In this document: positions 62,272-64,000 of the stretch, in pieces
Numbering within the stretch: position 1 is the stretch's first letter
How the letters are laid out: each line of letters begins with the position of its first letter
DNA from: Bin87 sp963663945
Lineage (GTDB): Bacteria > Chloroflexota > Dehalococcoidia > Lucifugimonadales > UBA3495
Assembly: GCA_963663945.1 (NCBI GenBank)
Contig: OY760687.1
Coordinates: 1,116,001-1,180,000 of the forward strand
Direction of reading: 5' to 3'
Length of the DNA: 64,000 nucleotides
Notes under the pieces: model-generated
Database searches by the model: none
Told to the model about the DNA's origin: nothing
Seen by the model: only the letters and a program-made list of their open reading frames with translations
Position numbers and translations under genes: made by a program

Positions 62272-62927
62272 ATGACAGAACTTTATTGGAACGGTGGGCC
62301 TTTTCAGCCCCGCATCGACTTCTCTAACCATATGCTTGGAGAAAATATAGAGGACGTGATTACGGCCTTTAACACTGTTCAAGAATTTATCTCAGCGACC
62401 CATAAGAACTACATCGCCTTCTTCACTGCCATCCACGGGATGCAGCGATTCCTAGAACAGTACGGGAACATATTTGTGCCTGAGCACGCGGACAATACGT
62501 TTTTCATTGGCAGCGGCCCACCGGACACCCCGCAGAGCCCTGGAGTAAGCACGATAGGGCAAATCCCTCAAGGAGAACTAATGGATAGTCTCGCGAGCGG
62601 CGGGACGTTCGAGGATTATCATGCAAAAGCTTTTCTGGTGACGGTTTTCCATCTGTGGGATGAGTATTTCCGCCCACGTTTGGCGAATCAACTGGTGTTA
62701 AATCAAACCAAGTGATATGCGCTCTGATGGGTGACTTACGTCAAGTGAGAAACTGGATCATCCACGAGCAGTCTATGGTCCCAGCTGATTACTCTGCCAA
62801 ATTGCCATTCATTAATCAGGTTTGGCCTATTGAGCCGGGTCATTTGCTCATAACCAGTAAAATGATCGATTCCCTCATGGAGCAGGCCAACGCTTTACGA
62901 GTGGTAGTTGTGCCTGAAACGATGTGA
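62272..62927 (+). pseudogene. Broken (frameshifted) HEPN-like gene
   Basis: Two frames together look like one protein. Frame 1 (62272-62715, 147 residues, starts MTELYWNGGPFQPRIDF) ends NQLVLNQTK at a TGA. Frame 2 opens in the same place (GTG at 62712) and continues VICALMGDLRQVRNWIIH and on to 62927. Joining at AAG/GTG needs a shift of -1, as if one base was lost or ribosomes slip. The downstream RNWIIH fits the R-x(4)-H motif of HEPN RNase domains, and the upstream half is a helical protein of the sort that precedes it. It lies just before a Phd/VapC pair. No slippery heptamer of the usual kind is seen at the junction, so decay is likelier than programmed shift. Confidence 0.55.
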
Positions 62928-63196
62928 GTTTGGATAAATCGACGGCTTCATATGGGCTCTCTTAATCTGAATTGCAACAGGTCCACCGTACCTTGCGCTA
63001 GACTTGAGGAACGCGGCCCCGATGAACTTGAGCAGTGGGCAGGCGGAGGGTCTTGGGCCTGTTGGAACAGACTGAATGGCAATCGTCGAATGGCGTGTTC
63101 CTCCTCGTTTCACGTGCCGTGCTGCAGCTGTAGCGGCGCATGGTTCAACAACCCAGTGGCGATGTATCATCTAGCCGATCGACTTAGCGTGAGGAT

Positions 63197-63472
63197 ATGA
63201 TGGCAGAGTGGCCCATCCAGGATGCGAAGAATCAGTTCAGCTCGCTGATCAACGCCGCGTTGGCCGGCGAGCCTCAGCGGGTTACCCGGCGAGGCCAGCC
63301 GGCGGTAATCGTCATTGCTGTTGAAGAGTATGAACGGCTGTGCCAAGCGGAGAAAGCCGGCGCGCCGGACTTTATCGAGCACCTCCTGGCTATACCGAGG
63401 GCGCCCGATGACGACGCCTTCGAGTTGCCGACCAGAACCCGGGACTACCGTCCCAGGGAAATCGATCTCTGA
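63197..63472 (+). CDS. Phd/YefM-family antitoxin
   Basis: 91 residues. IQDAKNQFSSLINAALAGEPQRVTRRGQPAVIVIAVEEYERL (in part: IQDAKNQFSSLINAALAG near 7-24, VTRRGQPAVIVI near 28-39) is the Phd/YefM fold that binds operator DNA, and the acidic C-terminal part should neutralise the toxin. The stop (TGA, 63470-63472) overlaps the toxin start (ATG, 63472-63474), so translation is coupled. GAGG lies just before the first ATG; a second ATG follows in frame. Confidence 0.9.
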   Translation: MMAEWPIQDAKNQFSSLINAALAGEPQRVTRRGQPAVIVIAVEEYERLCQAEKAGAPDFIEHLLAIPRAPDDDAFELPTRTRDYRPREIDL

Positions 63473-63876
63473 TGTACCTGTTGGACACCGACGTCGTTTC
63501 AGCGTTGCGGAGGCCGGAACGGAACGCCGTCGTTTCGGCTTGGGTGCGCAATCAAACGGCCGACAGACTGTACACCAGCGTCATCACAGTGGGTGAAATC
63601 TTGTACGGCATTGCCCGGCAACGCAGACGCCAGCCCGAATTCGCGGCGCAGCTTGAGCGCTGGTTGGAGTCTGTGATGGCGTTGTTCAAGGACCGTGTGC
63701 TGGTATTCGATGATGCGGCAGCTCGGCGCTGGGGGGTCTTGCACGCGGAACTGGGCTTCACCAGCTCCGACCTGCAAATCGCGGCGATCGCTTGGAGCCG
63801 AAGTCTCACTGTAGTAACCCGCAATACGCGGCACTTTGAGCCAACGGGCGTCCCAACGCTGAACCCGTTAGACTGA
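63472..63876 (+). CDS. vapC: VapC-family PIN-domain toxin
   Basis: 134 residues. The PIN acidic residues are D5 (LLDTDVVSAL), E42-region (TVGEILYG), D99-region (FTSSDLQIAAIA) and D-containing NTRHFEP, the usual four-site metal centre. PIN toxins cleave tRNA or rRNA; VapC with a Phd-like antitoxin is a known pairing. The gene overlaps the antitoxin by one base and is followed by a partial gene at the right edge. Confidence 0.9.
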   Translation: MYLLDTDVVSALRRPERNAVVSAWVRNQTADRLYTSVITVGEILYGIARQRRRQPEFAAQLERWLESVMALFKDRVLVFDDAAARRWGVLHAELGFTSSDLQIAAIAWSRSLTVVTRNTRHFEPTGVPTLNPLD

Positions 63877-63915
63877 GCGGTGTGTTTTACTCACGTGACG
63901 CGAGTGCATAACTGA

Positions 63916-64000
63916 ATGCCTGAACTGAGAAACATTACCCCCGACGAGTTCGAACTCTGGATGAGCACGGAGTCGCGGGCCCACGGCAACCGCCTGAACC
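63916..64000 (+). CDS. Start of a protein running off the right edge
   Basis: Only 28 residues are visible from ATG 63916, beginning MPELRNITPDEFELWM. The pattern (charged start, then a hydrophobic position followed by an amphipathic helix) resembles the N-terminus of GNAT acetyltransferases, but the part seen is too short for assignment. Confidence 0.4.
   Translation, partial: MPELRNITPDEFELWMSTESRAHGNRLN

Noticed and set aside
62090..62275. Short plus-strand open frame covering the CAT tRNA (reads ...VEEHPTHNRQVTGSNPV...)
   Set aside because: It is the tRNA sequence translated; a real tRNA explains it.
62700..62720. Programmed -1 frameshift in the HEPN-like gene
   Set aside because: No X-XXY-YYZ slippery heptamer or downstream structure is obvious; kept only as a testable alternative to decay.

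Overview
The window is GC-rich bacterial DNA that most resembles Chloroflexota of the SAR202/Dehalococcoidia type. This is inferred from gene content, not from a marker tree: an HpcH-type aldolase, a deazaflavin-dependent nitroreductase-like protein, a CxxC zinc-ribbon protein, family III CoA-transferases, an LLM-class flavin oxidoreductase, a UbiD/UbiA/UbiX/UbiE quinone cluster and very large repeat-built surface proteins. Genes lie on both strands in short operons. Three tRNA genes are present: Thr-CGT, Ile-GAT and one with a CAT anticodon.

Layout. 1-1402: the N-terminal 467 residues of a GMC-type flavin oxidoreductase running off the left edge. 1.57-3.7 kb: decayed DNA with remnants of IS630-like and IS256-like transposases. 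3.7-14.8 kb: two giant convergent genes for exported proteins, one with ten propeller-like repeats plus cadherin/Ig-like domains, the other with five ~355-residue super-repeats carrying a recent internal DNA duplication. 15.5-16.8 kb: a broken sigma-factor-like gene and tRNA-Thr. 17.1-24.4 kb: aldolase, an unknown protein, a probable flavin-dependent halogenase, a TPP enzyme and a lipoprotein with 21 GLUG-type repeats. 24.6-33.6 kb: housekeeping and quinone genes (ubiD, ubiA, ubiX, a RibD-like reductase, ubiE/menG, a DUF502 protein, gatB, secG, a SAM hydroxide adenosyltransferase). 33.7-38.1 kb: E1 alpha and beta of a 2-oxoacid dehydrogenase, an NHL-type propeller and an LLM flavoprotein. 38.2-41.4 kb: two paralogous proteins that look like highly divergent members of the tubulin/FtsZ superfamily. 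41.5-48.4 kb: hydrolase, a tiny membrane protein, a protein with a phage-primase-like C-terminal domain, MDR dehydrogenase, hydantoinase-like enzyme, enoyl-CoA hydratase, cupin and a small HTH protein. 48.7-62.1 kb: mutS, a HAD enzyme, tRNA-Ile, GNAT, VOC proteins, a HicB-like/zinc-finger protein, DUF35 and thiolase, a Fur regulator, glutaredoxin, a flavin reductase and two CaiB/BaiF CoA-transferases. 62.1-64 kb: tRNA-CAT, a broken HEPN-like gene, a Phd/VapC toxin-antitoxin pair and the start of another gene.

The clearest pathway is 25.6-30.1 kb. UbiD-, UbiA- and UbiX-like proteins followed by a UbiE/MenG methyltransferase would supply prenylation, decarboxylation with its prenyl-FMN cofactor, and ring methylation in quinone synthesis, most plausibly the late steps of the futalosine (Mqn) menaquinone route. 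Several dispersed genes (thiolase/DUF35, CoA-transferases, enoyl-CoA hydratase, GMC oxidase, LLM and flavin reductases, hydantoinase-like enzyme) suggest a heterotroph that degrades varied organic acids and oxygenated compounds.

The strongest candidate for something undescribed is the divergent tubulin/FtsZ-like pair at 38.2-41.4 kb. Next are the probable halogenase (18.5-20.1 kb), the primase-wing fusion (42.8-43.8 kb), the broken HEPN gene beside a toxin-antitoxin pair (62.3-63.9 kb), and the super-repeat protein whose units 1 and 4 carry almost identical DNA.
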